NCBI RefSeq assembly: GCF_002024165.1
Contig: NZ_MWQN01000001.1
Location: 1,736,001-1,800,000, forward strand
Direction of reading: 5' to 3'
Source: Embleya scabrispora
Lineage (GTDB): Bacteria > Actinomycetota > Actinomycetes > Streptomycetales > Streptomycetaceae
DNA: 64,000 nt
Each line of letters opens with the position of its first letter. The stretch's first letter is position 1. Below are positions 26,687 through 35,747 of this stretch, piece after piece. The notes under the pieces were generated by a model. It made no database searches, was not told the origin of the DNA, and was given only the letters and a program-made list of their open reading frames with translations. Made by a program: the position numbers and the translations under genes.

Positions 26687-27916
26687 ATGTCCGAGTCAGC
26701 CGAGCAGGTCCGGACCGGGCATCCGGTGCGCTTCACCCTGGCCTGCCTCCTGGTGGCCCTCGCCTGTCTGCTCGCCCCGGTGGCGGTGACCGCCGGGTGG
26801 GCGCGGGGCGAGGTGGCCGACACCGACCGCTTCGTCACCTCGCTGGCCCCGCTGTCCGGGAACACCGCGGTACAGGACGCGGTGTCCGCCCGACTGGCCA
26901 CGGCGGCCGTGCAGGCGGTCGACGTGGGCGGGCTGACCGACTCGCTGCGCGAGGCGCTCGGCCTGGGGCCGAACAACGGCTCCGGGCCGCTGTCCGGCTC
27001 GCTGCAGAGCCTGCTGGCGGGCGTGGCCGACCAGGCCGCGCGGGCGTTCGTGGCGAGCGACGCGTTCACCGTGATCTGGCGGGACGCGCTCCGGATCGCG
27101 CACGCGTCCGCGCTGGACGTACTCGAGGGCCGGGACAGCGGGACGGTGAGCGCCACGAACGGCGAGGTGGTGCTCGACCTGGGGCCGATGATCGATCAGG
27201 TACGGCAGGGCCTGGTGGGTCGGGGTTTCGCGTTCGCCTCGAACATCCCCGACACCGACCGCCGCTACGTGCTGGTGCACCGCGAGGGGTTGCGCACCGG
27301 GCAGGACGCGTTCCGATTCCTGGACACCGCGGGCATCTGGCTGCCGATCGCGGTCGTGGCGATGTTCGTCCTGGGCGTGTGCCTCGCGCCGCGTCGCAGG
27401 CGCGTGCTGCTGTGGGCGGGCGTGGGCACCGCGCTGACCCTGCTCGCACTGGGCATCGTGCTCGCGGTGGCCCGACGGACCTACCTGGACGACCTGCCGC
27501 CGGACGTCTCCCGGGACGCGGCGGCGGCGGTCTACGACGCGCTGGTGAGCTTCCTGCGCCGGACCACCCGCACCCTGGGCGTGGCCGCCGTCGCGCTCGC
27601 GATCGCGGCCTTCCTGGCCGGACCGGCCCGGCCGGCGAGCGCGATCCGGGGCGCCTTCGCGGTCGCACCGGACCGGACGGGCGCGGCGTTGGCCCGGCAC
27701 GGGTTCGGCACCGGCTCCGTGGGCGCGTTCGTGGCCGCGCACCGGGGGCCGGTGTACGCGGTGACCGGCCTGTCGGGCGGTATCTGGCTGTGCGTGTGGA
27801 ACGACCCGACGGTGTGGTCGGTGTTGCTGATCGTGGTGGTGGTCGTCGCGGTGGTGGCGGTCCTGGAAACGGTCGCGGCGGCCGGGACACGCCGGGAGGT
27901 CGGGGCCGCGCGGTGA
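26687..27916 (+). CDS. Multi-pass membrane protein, hypothetical
   Basis: A 409-aa protein. It has an N-terminal helix (about 17-37), a 180-residue extracytoplasmic domain beginning VADTDRFVTSLAPLSGNTAVQDAVS, then four C-terminal helices. The VADTDRFV...L......V..A segment is common in actinobacterial integral membrane proteins of unknown function. The ATG at 26687 follows GAGGAGAGG; a GTG at 26684 is possible. Confidence 0.7.
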   Translation: MSESAEQVRTGHPVRFTLACLLVALACLLAPVAVTAGWARGEVADTDRFVTSLAPLSGNTAVQDAVSARLATAAVQAVDVGGLTDSLREALGLGPNNGSGPLSGSLQSLLAGVADQAARAFVASDAFTVIWRDALRIAHASALDVLEGRDSGTVSATNGEVVLDLGPMIDQVRQGLVGRGFAFASNIPDTDRRYVLVHREGLRTGQDAFRFLDTAGIWLPIAVVAMFVLGVCLAPRRRRVLLWAGVGTALTLLALGIVLAVARRTYLDDLPPDVSRDAAAAVYDALVSFLRRTTRTLGVAAVALAIAAFLAGPARPASAIRGAFAVAPDRTGAALARHGFGTGSVGAFVAAHRGPVYAVTGLSGGIWLCVWNDPTVWSVLLIVVVVVAVVAVLETVAAAGTRREVGAAR

Positions 27917-27937
27917 GTCACGGCGGGCCGATGCGAC

Positions 27938-28756
27938 TCAGGGCTGACCCGACGTCTGCCCCGTGCGCCGGAACTCGGACGGGGACTGCTGTACGCGTCG
28001 GGAGAACAACCGGGCGAAGTAGGCCGGATCGTCGTAGCCGACGTTGCGGGCCACCTCGTGGATGGACTGGTCGGTGGCGAGCAGCAGTCGTTTGGCCCGG
28101 GACAGCCGGGTGCGCACGATGTACTCCTTGGGCGTGGTGCCGGTCGCCCGCTGCATCTCGCTGCGCAGACCCGCCTCGTCCAGGCCGAGCCGCCGGGCGT
28201 GCTCGCCGACGGTCAGCGGCTCGGTGGCGTGCTCGTCGAAGTAGCGGACCACCCGCGAGCCGTCCTCGTCGACCCGGATCGTCTTCAGGTCGATGATCAA
28301 CTGGTGCACGATCGCCGAGGTGACCACCTCGCGGTTCGGCGCGCCCGGCTCCACCGCGGTCAGCAGCCGGTCGAAGCCCTGCCGCAGCGGCCGGACCCCG
28401 CCGAGCGACATCACCGGCTCGGCCCGGTCCAGGAACCCCAGGTCCTCGTACGCCGCCGCGGTCGGTCCCTCGAACAGCACCCAGTGCTCGCGCCAGCCCG
28501 TCGGGTCCGGGCTGTAGGCGTGGTACTCGCCGGGGAAGAGCAGGAACGCCGCGGGCGCCTGGACGGGGATCCGCGGCGCGTGCCGGTTGCCCGAGCGGAA
28601 CCAGCCCGATCCCCCCGTGATCAGGGTGAGTTGATAGCAGCCGAGCACCCGGCCCTCGAACTGCATCGCGGTGACCTGTTGCCGGCCGACGCCCAGGCAC
28701 ACCAGGCCGAGCCGCTGGTGCTCCTTGGCGGGCGTGAGGTAGCGCGCGAAGATCAT
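27938..28756 (-). CDS. AraC-family regulator of the sugar locus
   Basis: A 272-aa regulator. The N-terminal cupin-like sensor domain (about 1-160) contains GYHAYSPDP-like residues in GEYHAYSPDPTGWREHW. The C-terminal double helix-turn-helix includes GTTPKEYIVRTRLSRAKRLL and VARNVGYDDPAYFARLFSRR. It sits downstream of the ABC permeases and in the same direction. It probably senses the transported sugar and acts on the divergent sbp/beta-galactosidase promoter region. Confidence 0.85.
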   Translation of the reverse strand: MIFARYLTPAKEHQRLGLVCLGVGRQQVTAMQFEGRVLGCYQLTLITGGSGWFRSGNRHAPRIPVQAPAAFLLFPGEYHAYSPDPTGWREHWVLFEGPTAAAYEDLGFLDRAEPVMSLGGVRPLRQGFDRLLTAVEPGAPNREVVTSAIVHQLIIDLKTIRVDEDGSRVVRYFDEHATEPLTVGEHARRLGLDEAGLRSEMQRATGTTPKEYIVRTRLSRAKRLLLATDQSIHEVARNVGYDDPAYFARLFSRRVQQSPSEFRRTGQTSGQP

Positions 28757-28802
28757 GGTGCGCCGATGGTACGGCGGCCGGACGCCGTCGCGAAGCGGTT
28801 CC

Positions 28803-29717
28803 TCACGCCTTGACCCCGCCCGCGACCAGGTCGGTGCGCCAGAACCGCTGGAGCGACCGGAACGCGGCGACCAGCGGCAGCACCGAGACCAGCGCGCCGA
28901 CCACGACGAGGTTGGCGTGCGGCTGGTTGGGATCGCTGTTCCAGGCGTTCAGGCCGAGCGTGACCGGCCACAGGTGCTGGTTGTTGAGGGTGATCAGCGG
29001 CAGGAAGAAGTTGTTCCAGACGGCGACCAGTTGGAACAGGAAGATGGTCACCAGCGCGGGCGACATGATCCGCAGCCCGATGGTGCGAAAGATCCGGAAC
29101 TCGCTCGCGCCGTCCAGGCGGGCCGCCTCGATCAGTTCGTCGGGCACCGACGCCTCGGCGTAGGTCTTGGCCAGGAAGACGCCGAACGGGCTGACCGCGG
29201 CGGGCAGCAGCACCGCCCAGATCGTGTCGACCAGATGCACCTTGGACAGCATCAGGTAGATGGGCAGCGCGAGCATCGGGGTGGGGATCAGCACCGCGCC
29301 GAGGATCACCGAGAAGATCGTGCCCCGGCCGCGAAAGTCGTACTTGGCCAGCCCGTAGCCGGCCATCGCGGCCAGGAAGGTGGCGACGAGGCCGCCGCCG
29401 ACCGCGTACAGCACCGAATTGAGCACCCAGCGCAGGAAGATGCCGCCGTCCTGGTCGAACAGTTGGCGCAGGTTCGCGCCCAGGTTCCAGTCCGCGAACC
29501 AGAAGCCGTTGCTGCCGAACAGGTCGCTGGACGACTTGGTCGAGGAGACCAGCAGCCACCACACCGGCATCAGGAAGTAGGTCGCCACCAGGAACAGGAA
29601 CGAGGTGGTCAGCACCTGCGAACGCATCGGCGCGGTACGGCCCTTGGCCGGCTTCGGCGCGGGCGGCGCGACCTGTGCACGGGCCGGGCTCGCGGGCTTG
29701 TCGGTCAGTGTCGTCAC
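28803..29717 (-). CDS. Sugar ABC transporter permease (MalG type)
   Basis: A 304-aa permease with six membrane helices. The EAA loop reads EAARLDGASEFRIFRTIGLRIMSPAL, the MalG-type site that contacts the ATPase. The GTG at 29717 overlaps the stop of the upstream permease by 4 nt (GTGA), so the pair is coupled. No ATPase gene is present; a shared MsmK-type ATPase elsewhere is expected. Confidence 0.9.
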   Translation of the reverse strand: MTTLTDKPASPARAQVAPPAPKPAKGRTAPMRSQVLTTSFLFLVATYFLMPVWWLLVSSTKSSSDLFGSNGFWFADWNLGANLRQLFDQDGGIFLRWVLNSVLYAVGGGLVATFLAAMAGYGLAKYDFRGRGTIFSVILGAVLIPTPMLALPIYLMLSKVHLVDTIWAVLLPAAVSPFGVFLAKTYAEASVPDELIEAARLDGASEFRIFRTIGLRIMSPALVTIFLFQLVAVWNNFFLPLITLNNQHLWPVTLGLNAWNSDPNQPHANLVVVGALVSVLPLVAAFRSLQRFWRTDLVAGGVKA

Positions 29718-30628
29718 AGCGAGGACCTGCCGTTCGTGAGCCGGGCGGAGATCTTGAGCACGGCGAAGGACAACACGCACGTGCCCAGCGCGAGCAGCAC
29801 CGAGACGGCGGCGCCCTGGCCGTAGTCGTTGTTCTCGACGGCCTTGTGGTAGGCGGACATGATCGGCGTGTAGTCGGCGTCCAGCGACGAGGTCAGCGGG
29901 CGCAACACGCGCGGTTCGGTGTAGAGCTGGAGCGTGCCGATCACGGAGAACACGGTGGTCAGCGCGATCGCCGGGGCGACCAGCGGCACCTTGATCCGCC
30001 ACGCGGTGCGCCACGGGCCGCACCCGTCCAACTCGGCGGCCTCGTACAGCTCCTGCGGGATGGCCTGGAGCGCGGAGTAGATGACCAGCATGTTGTAGCC
30101 GGTCCAGGTCCAGGTGACCACGTTGGCGATGGACCACAGGACCGCGTCCTCGCCGAGGAAGTCGGACGGCAGGCCGACCGCGTCCAGCATGCTCACCACC
30201 GGGCTGGAGCGCGGCATGTACAGGAACGCCCACAAGATGGTGGCGACCACGCCGGGGATGGCGTAGGGCAGGAAGTAGGCGGTGCGGAAGAAGCCCTTCA
30301 GGCGCGCCGACTTGGCGTCGAGGAGCAGCGCGAGCACCAGGGCGAGACCGAGCATCACCGGCACCTGGATCGCGCCGAACAGCAGCACCCGGCCCACGCC
30401 GTGCCACAGCGCGTCGTCGTGCAGCGCCTTGGTGTAGTTCTCGAACCCCGCGTACACCCGCTTGGGCGGGGTCAGTCCCAGGCCGGAGCGCTGCATCTTG
30501 TGCAGGCTCTCCACGATCGCGTAGCCGACGGGGACGGCGTACATCGCGGCGAACAGCACGCCGAACGGGGCGAGGAACATCAGGGGCGCGGACCGCCGGC
30601 GCTTGCGCCGCGGGATCGGTGCGCTCAA
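29714..30628 (-). CDS. Sugar ABC transporter permease (MalF type)
   Basis: A 304-aa permease with six helices and the EAA loop EAAELDGCGPWRTAWRIKVPLVAP. The frame is open to 30730, but the upstream part is a proline/histidine-rich translation of a hairpin region. I chose the TTG at 30628, which follows GGGAG; the exact start is uncertain. It works with the MalG-type partner and the binding lipoprotein. Confidence 0.85.
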   Translation of the reverse strand: MSAPIPRRKRRRSAPLMFLAPFGVLFAAMYAVPVGYAIVESLHKMQRSGLGLTPPKRVYAGFENYTKALHDDALWHGVGRVLLFGAIQVPVMLGLALVLALLLDAKSARLKGFFRTAYFLPYAIPGVVATILWAFLYMPRSSPVVSMLDAVGLPSDFLGEDAVLWSIANVVTWTWTGYNMLVIYSALQAIPQELYEAAELDGCGPWRTAWRIKVPLVAPAIALTTVFSVIGTLQLYTEPRVLRPLTSSLDADYTPIMSAYHKAVENNDYGQGAAVSVLLALGTCVLSFAVLKISARLTNGRSSL

Positions 30629-30692
30629 GGGCGGGCTCCCGGTGGATGGGACGGGTGGATGTGGATGCGGGTGGGGGGCGGGCCGACGGCGA

Positions 30693-30726
30693 CCCGCCGC
30701 CGCGCGGGGTGACGCGCGGCGGCGGG
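30693..30726. terminator. Intercistronic hairpin after the binding-protein gene
   Basis: A 14-bp perfect stem, CCCGCCGCCGCGCG with its complement, has a 6-nt loop. It lies between the binding-protein stop and the permease start. In ABC sugar operons such hairpins usually cut transcription or protect the 3' end, so that the binding protein exceeds the permeases. Confidence 0.72.
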
Positions 30727-30769
30727 GCACGGTGCGGACGGCCCCCGGCGTCGGGGTGGTGTCGCCGGG

Positions 30770-32128
30770 TCAGCCCGCGGCGGCCTTCAGGCCCTTGTCC
30801 TGGATGGCCTTGATCGTGGTGCCCTGGACGCCGGTCAGCGCGTCGGCGAGCTTGCCGTTGCCGGCTCCGGCCTTGCCGACCCGGTCGGTCAGGTCGGCGG
30901 AGACCTGGGTCATCGTGGGACCCCACTGCCAGCCGGTGGGGGCCTGCGCGGCGGAGTCCTTGAAGATGTCGTAGATCTTCGCGTTGCCGAAATAGGCGGA
31001 CGGCTGCTGCATCGCGTCCAGGGTCGCCCCGGCGGTCGCCGCCGGGTAGATGCCCGCGTCCTTGACCAGCGTGGTCAGGCTCGCGGGGTCGCTGCTCATC
31101 CAGTCGGCGAAGGCGACCGCGGCCTTGGTGTTCTTGCAGCCCTTGAGCACGGCGGTGCCGGAGCCGCCGATGTTGCCGGTGACCTTGCCGCCGGCGTCCC
31201 ACTGCGGCATCGGCGCGACGGCCCACTTGCCCGCCGCGTCCTTGGCGTTCTCCTCCAGGAGCGCGGTGAACCAGACGGGGCCGACATAGCTGGCCACGCT
31301 GCCGTCGCCGAACCGCTTGTACCAGTCGGGGGTGAAGGTCGGGTCCGAGGAGACGGCCTTCTTGTCGAGCAGTTGCTGCCAGTACTGGGTGACCTTCTGC
31401 GTGCCCGGTTCGGTCATCGAGACCTTCCAGGTCTCGCCCTCGGGCTTGAACCAGCTGCCGCCGTTCTGCCACGCCATGCCCGCGTACCACCACGGGTCGT
31501 TGCCGCCGAACGCCGAGTAGGCCACCGACGGGTCGGCCGCGTGCACCGTGTCGGCCTGCCGGGCGAACTCGTCCCAGGTCTTGGGCGGGGTCAGGTTGTG
31601 CTTGGCGAACACGTCGGTGCGGTAGAACATCGCGACCGGGCCGGTGTCCACGGGGATGCCGTAGGTCTTGCCCGCGACGCTCATCTGCGACCAGGCGCCG
31701 GCGGAGTACTTGGCCTTGACCGCCGAGGCCTCCTTGTCCACGTCCTGGAGCGCGCCTTCGACCAGGAAGCTGGGCAGCGTCTCGTAGCCCATCTGGGCCA
31801 GGCACGGCGCGTTGTTCGCCTTCACCGCGGCGAGCATCTTGGCGTAGCCGCCCTTGGAGCCGGGCTCGACCTTGTTGTAGCTGACCCGGATGTCGGGGTG
31901 GGACGCGTTGAACGCGCTCACGGCCTTCTCATAGGCCGGGTTCCAGCCCCAGAAGTCGAGCTGTGCGGTGCCGCCGGACGCCTTGTCGCCCTGGGCCGCC
32001 TTGTCGGCGCCGTCCTTCTTGTCGCCGGAGTCCGAACCGCAGGCGGTGAGCGCGGTGAGCGCCGCGACGGTGACCGCGACGGCTGCGCGGCGGGCCGTCT
32101 GGCGGCCTCTGCGGGTGCTGGCCCACAT
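30770..32128 (-). CDS. Sugar-binding lipoprotein of ABC transporter
   Basis: A 452-aa extracellular solute-binding protein (family 1). The lipoprotein signal ends ALTACGSDSG (lipobox near residue 30), then a lysine/aspartate-rich linker and the fold with LDFWGWNP and WDEFARQADTV. It is the first gene of the leftward operon and diverges from the GH35 beta-galactosidase, so a galactoside or galactosyl oligosaccharide is the probable ligand (inference). Confidence 0.88.
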   Translation of the reverse strand: MWASTRRGRQTARRAAVAVTVAALTALTACGSDSGDKKDGADKAAQGDKASGGTAQLDFWGWNPAYEKAVSAFNASHPDIRVSYNKVEPGSKGGYAKMLAAVKANNAPCLAQMGYETLPSFLVEGALQDVDKEASAVKAKYSAGAWSQMSVAGKTYGIPVDTGPVAMFYRTDVFAKHNLTPPKTWDEFARQADTVHAADPSVAYSAFGGNDPWWYAGMAWQNGGSWFKPEGETWKVSMTEPGTQKVTQYWQQLLDKKAVSSDPTFTPDWYKRFGDGSVASYVGPVWFTALLEENAKDAAGKWAVAPMPQWDAGGKVTGNIGGSGTAVLKGCKNTKAAVAFADWMSSDPASLTTLVKDAGIYPAATAGATLDAMQQPSAYFGNAKIYDIFKDSAAQAPTGWQWGPTMTQVSADLTDRVGKAGAGNGKLADALTGVQGTTIKAIQDKGLKAAAG

Positions 32129-32323
32129 GGGTGGCCGTCCCTTCGGGGAATGGGCGGGGCTCGACGGAGCCCGGCACGTGATCGGAGGCGGGGATGCAGC
32201 GGAGAGCGATGCGGTGGTGGGGAGAGCCGGTGGAGGCTGTCTGGCCGCCGATCATGTGCCCTGCCCGAGAAGGCGTCAACGGGTTGGCGCGCGGATCGTG
32301 CTTTTGTCGAGGTGATCCGCAAG

Positions 32324-32428
32324 AAAAGTCCAAGTGCATGGTCACCGAATGGCAAGGTTGGGGAACCAGAGAGTATCCATCCAGGTCGGAGCACCGGAGA
32401 CCCGGGTCGACGGGTCCGGAAAAGTCCA
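32324..32428. promoter_or_regulatory. Direct repeats in the divergent sugar promoter region
   Basis: AAAAGTCCA occurs at 32324-32332 and again at 32420-32428, both followed by GTGCATG (immediately in the first copy, 18 nt later in the second). They lie in the 390-nt region 32129-32518 between the binding-protein and beta-galactosidase genes. Direct repeats suit an AraC-type regulator, such as the one at 27938-28756. Nothing else was recognised in the gap. Confidence 0.4.
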
Positions 32429-32518
32429 CGACGCCGTGCAGAAGAGTGCATGTCCGGGCCGTGCGGCTCGGGCACGATGATCCGGACCCACCGCACCGGA
32501 TCTGCATCGAGGAGCGTC

Positions 32519-34306
32519 TTGACCACCCCCAGCCTCGTCCCGAGTCGAGACGGCTTCACCCTCGACGGCAGGCCGTTTCGCATGCTCGCCGGTGCCCTGC
32601 ACTACTTCCGCGTCCACCCCGCGCAGTGGGACGACCGGCTGGCCCGACTGCGCGGGTTGGGCCTGAACACGGTCGAGACGTACGTCGCCTGGAACCTGCA
32701 CGAGCCGACCCCGGGCACCTTCGACTTCACCGGCGGCAAGGACCTGGTCGCGTTCCTGCGCGCGGCCGAGCGCCGGGGCCTGAAGGCGATCGTGCGACCG
32801 GGCCCCTACATCTGCGCCGAGTGGGAGTTCGGCGGCCTGCCCGCCTGGCTGCTCAAGGACCCGGGGATGCGGCTGCGCTGCTCCCACCCGCCGTATCTGG
32901 CCGCGGTGGACCGCTGGCTGGACGCGGTGATGCCGCTGGTCGAGCCGCTGCTCGCGGAGCACGGCGGGCCGGTGATCGCCCTCCAGGTGGAGAACGAGTA
33001 CGGCAGCTACGGCAACGACGTGGCCTATCTGCGGCACCTGGTCGACGGAATGCGCCGGCGTGGCGCGAACGGGCTGCTGTTCACCTCCGACGGGCCGACC
33101 GAGCCGATGCTCCAGGGCGGCACGGTGGCCGGGGTGCTGCCGACGGTGAACTTCGGCTCGCGCGCCGACGAGGCGTTCGCGGCGCTGCGGCGCTGGTCGC
33201 CGGACGGGCCGCCGGTGTGCATGGAGTTCTGGAACGGCTGGTTCGACCACTGGCGCGACCCGCACCACGTGCGGGACGCGGCGGACGCGGCGGGAGTGCT
33301 CGACGACATGCTCGCGGCCGGCGGGTCGGTGAACCTGTACATGGCGCACGGCGGCACCAACTTCGGGCTGATGAACGGCGCCAACGAGCACGAGGGCGTC
33401 TACCAGCCGACCATCACCAGCTACGACTACGACGCGCCGATCGGCGAGGCGGGCGAACTCACCGAGAAGTATTGGGCGTTCCGTGAGGTGATCGGCCGCT
33501 ACGCGCCGCTGCCCGACGAGCCGCCGCCGGCGCTGCCGGCGCGCGTGAAGCTCGGCGAGGTGGCGCTGCCGTCGGCCGCGCCGCTGCTCGCGCACGTCGA
33601 GGACCTGTCCGCGCCGGTGTACTCGCCGAACACGCTGACCATGGAGGAGTTGGACCAGGCGTACGGATTCACCCTGTACCGCACCTGGGTGAGCGGCCCG
33701 CGCGAGAGCGCCCCGCTGTTCGTGGACGGACTGGCCGACCGGGCCCAGGTGTTCCTGGACGGGGTTCCGGTCGCGGTGCTCGATCGCAGCGAGGGCGGCA
33801 CCGCCTCGTGCGAGTTGTCCGTGCCCGCCGGCGGCGCGCGGCTCGACCTGCTGGTGGAGAACTGCGGCCGGATCAACTACGGGCCGGGCCTGCACGATCG
33901 CAAGGGCATCACCGAGGGCGTGCGGTGGGAGCGGCAGCGCCTGTTCGGCTGGCAGATGTACCCGCTGCCGCTGGACGCGCCGCACGGGCCGGTGTTGCCG
34001 GACGCCTCGGGGCCGATCCCGGCGGGGGTGCCGGTGGTGCGCACCGGCACGTTCGACGTGGCGACGGTCGGCGACACGTTCGTCCGGCTCGACGGCTGGA
34101 CCAAGGGCCTGGTGTGGATCAACGGCTTCCTGCTCGGCCGCTACTGGTCGGCGGGGCCGCAGCGCACGCTCTATGTGCCGGCGCCGGTGTTGCGCGAGGG
34201 GCGGAACACGGTGACCGTGCTGGAGTTGCACGGTCCCGGCGGGGCCCACGTGACCTTCACGGACACCCCCGACCTGGGCGAGCCGGCGGCGGCGCCGGTC
34301 CTGTAG
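32519..34306 (+). CDS. GH35 beta-galactosidase
   Basis: A 595-aa glycoside hydrolase family 35 enzyme. Visible are FRMLAGALHYFR, VETYVAWNLHEP, RPGPYICAEWEFGG, the acid/base glutamate in QVENEYGSYG and the nucleophile glutamate in CMEFWNGWFD. C-terminal beta-sandwich domains end with WINGFLLGRYW. There is no signal peptide, so it acts in the cytosol on imported galactosides. It starts with TTG at 32519 after GAGGAG; no ATG or GTG fits the conserved N-terminus. Its 3' end overlaps the convergent LysR gene by 50 nt. Confidence 0.93.
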   Translation: MTTPSLVPSRDGFTLDGRPFRMLAGALHYFRVHPAQWDDRLARLRGLGLNTVETYVAWNLHEPTPGTFDFTGGKDLVAFLRAAERRGLKAIVRPGPYICAEWEFGGLPAWLLKDPGMRLRCSHPPYLAAVDRWLDAVMPLVEPLLAEHGGPVIALQVENEYGSYGNDVAYLRHLVDGMRRRGANGLLFTSDGPTEPMLQGGTVAGVLPTVNFGSRADEAFAALRRWSPDGPPVCMEFWNGWFDHWRDPHHVRDAADAAGVLDDMLAAGGSVNLYMAHGGTNFGLMNGANEHEGVYQPTITSYDYDAPIGEAGELTEKYWAFREVIGRYAPLPDEPPPALPARVKLGEVALPSAAPLLAHVEDLSAPVYSPNTLTMEELDQAYGFTLYRTWVSGPRESAPLFVDGLADRAQVFLDGVPVAVLDRSEGGTASCELSVPAGGARLDLLVENCGRINYGPGLHDRKGITEGVRWERQRLFGWQMYPLPLDAPHGPVLPDASGPIPAGVPVVRTGTFDVATVGDTFVRLDGWTKGLVWINGFLLGRYWSAGPQRTLYVPAPVLREGRNTVTVLELHGPGGAHVTFTDTPDLGEPAAAPVL

Positions 34307-35228
34307 CCGGACGGACGCCCGGGACGACTCGGTCCGCGTCCGCTTCGCCGACCCCGCCGCGGCGGGCCAGGTCGACGAACAGCCGGGCCGAGCGCTCCCG
34401 GGAGTCCTCGCGGCAGACCAGCATGATGCCGCGCCACAGCGGCGGGTCGAGCGAGCGGATCGAGGCCGAGTCGCCGAAGACGTCCTCGGCGACGTCCCGG
34501 TACCACAGCAGCGAGCCCTCGCCGTTGAGTACTCCCGCGACCCAGTTGACCCGGTCGTTGTGCTCGCAGCGGGCGAGCGGACGCACCCCCATCTCGGCGA
34601 ACATCGCCTCGAACTGCGAGCGCCGCTCGCTGCCGCGCCCGGGCAGCACCATCGGCAGGCCGTGCAGCGCGCCCCACGGCACCGGTTCGGGCAGCCGGGT
34701 GTCCGACGGCGACACCAGCACCACCTCCGTCTCGGCGAGCCGGTAGGTGCGCAGGTCGCCGGGTCCGGGTGTGTCGGCCACCCCGATCGCGGCGGTACCC
34801 GCGCGGACCGCCGCGAGCACCGCCTCGCGCCCGTCGTGCCGGGTCACCTCGATCGGCGCCTCGGGGTGCTCGGCGGCGAACGCCGCGACCAGGCGGGCGA
34901 CATGGCCGATCGCGAGGGTGGACGTGGTGGCCACGGTCAGGGTCGGCTCGGACACCGTGCCGACCGGTCGGCCGATGTCCTCGATCGCGGTGACGGTGTC
35001 GAGCACCGTGCGGGCGAGCCGGACCACCCTGGAGCCCTCGGCGGTCAGGCCCACGGTGCGCCCCTCGCGCACGAACAGCTCGGCGCCCAGCTCGTGTTCG
35101 AGCGCCTTCAGGGCCCGGGACAGCGCCGACTGGGCGACGTAGAGGGCTTCCGCCGCCGCGGTCATGGTGCCGAAGTTCGCGACGGCGACGAGGTAGCGCA
35201 GCTGCTGGAGGGTCACGCGCCGCACCAT
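34257..35228 (-). CDS. LysR-type regulator, left flank of synthase locus
   Basis: A 323-aa LysR regulator. The winged HTH is LQQLRYLVAVANFGTMTAAAEALYVAQSALSRALKALE, given here in parts: RYLVAVANFGTMTAAAEAL then QSALSRALKALEHELGAEL. A substrate-binding domain follows. It diverges from the synthase operon with a 519-nt gap and is the likely pathway regulator. It is clearly related to the LysR at 52952-53836 (LQQLRYL, SPxDTRLP, LPMxLP, GxGSxLWYxD are shared). The C-terminal 16 codons overlap the convergent GH35 gene. The very long antisense frame running to 43259 is not used. Confidence 0.9.
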   Translation of the reverse strand: MVRRVTLQQLRYLVAVANFGTMTAAAEALYVAQSALSRALKALEHELGAELFVREGRTVGLTAEGSRVVRLARTVLDTVTAIEDIGRPVGTVSEPTLTVATTSTLAIGHVARLVAAFAAEHPEAPIEVTRHDGREAVLAAVRAGTAAIGVADTPGPGDLRTYRLAETEVVLVSPSDTRLPEPVPWGALHGLPMVLPGRGSERRSQFEAMFAEMGVRPLARCEHNDRVNWVAGVLNGEGSLLWYRDVAEDVFGDSASIRSLDPPLWRGIMLVCREDSRERSARLFVDLARRGGVGEADADRVVPGVRPATGPAPPPARPGRGCP

Positions 35229-35747
35229 AACGGTCACGCCACCCGCACCGGCAGGGGTTCGAATCGGGCAATTCGCGTGGGTCGTCGGGCCGTCGGGGTG
35301 CCGGCGTCGGATCGGTAGGGCATGGATGCATGCCGTACGGGCAAGAGTCGTCGCCGTTCCGGAACCGGGATCGTGGTCGATCCGGTGGGCCGGGGCACCG
35401 GGTGTCGCCCGGGTGTGGCGGGGTTCGACGGGCGTTCGTGCGGGTGTTCGCGAGCGGAGGGCCGACGGCCGGTTCGTCGTTGACTCCTGGATGCCCGAAA
35501 CCGACGATACGGCGCGGTGGTTCGACTGCGACCGATTTTTCGACTCCGTACCGCTTTGGAAGGTTGCCCGGTCTTTCCACCGCGACCCGCACGTTGCTCC
35601 ACCACGACAGGCACGTTCCGCCACCGCCGCGGACGCCCCGACTCGGGCGTCGCCGGGGCAATTCGCCATGCCCACCCCTATGTTCGCGCCCCTTGCCGCC
35701 CACACCGACCGGTCCCTCGCAGGTTTCCCGGATGGAGGCACTTGCCC
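35229..35747. other. Divergent promoter region of the synthase operon
   Basis: 519 nt between LysR and the first synthase gene. It contains a locally AT-richer stretch (CGATTTTTCGACTCC, near 35532) that could belong to a promoter, and probably the LysR binding sites, but I could not assign one with confidence. No supported ORF; frames through it are extensions of neighbours. Confidence 0.4.
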
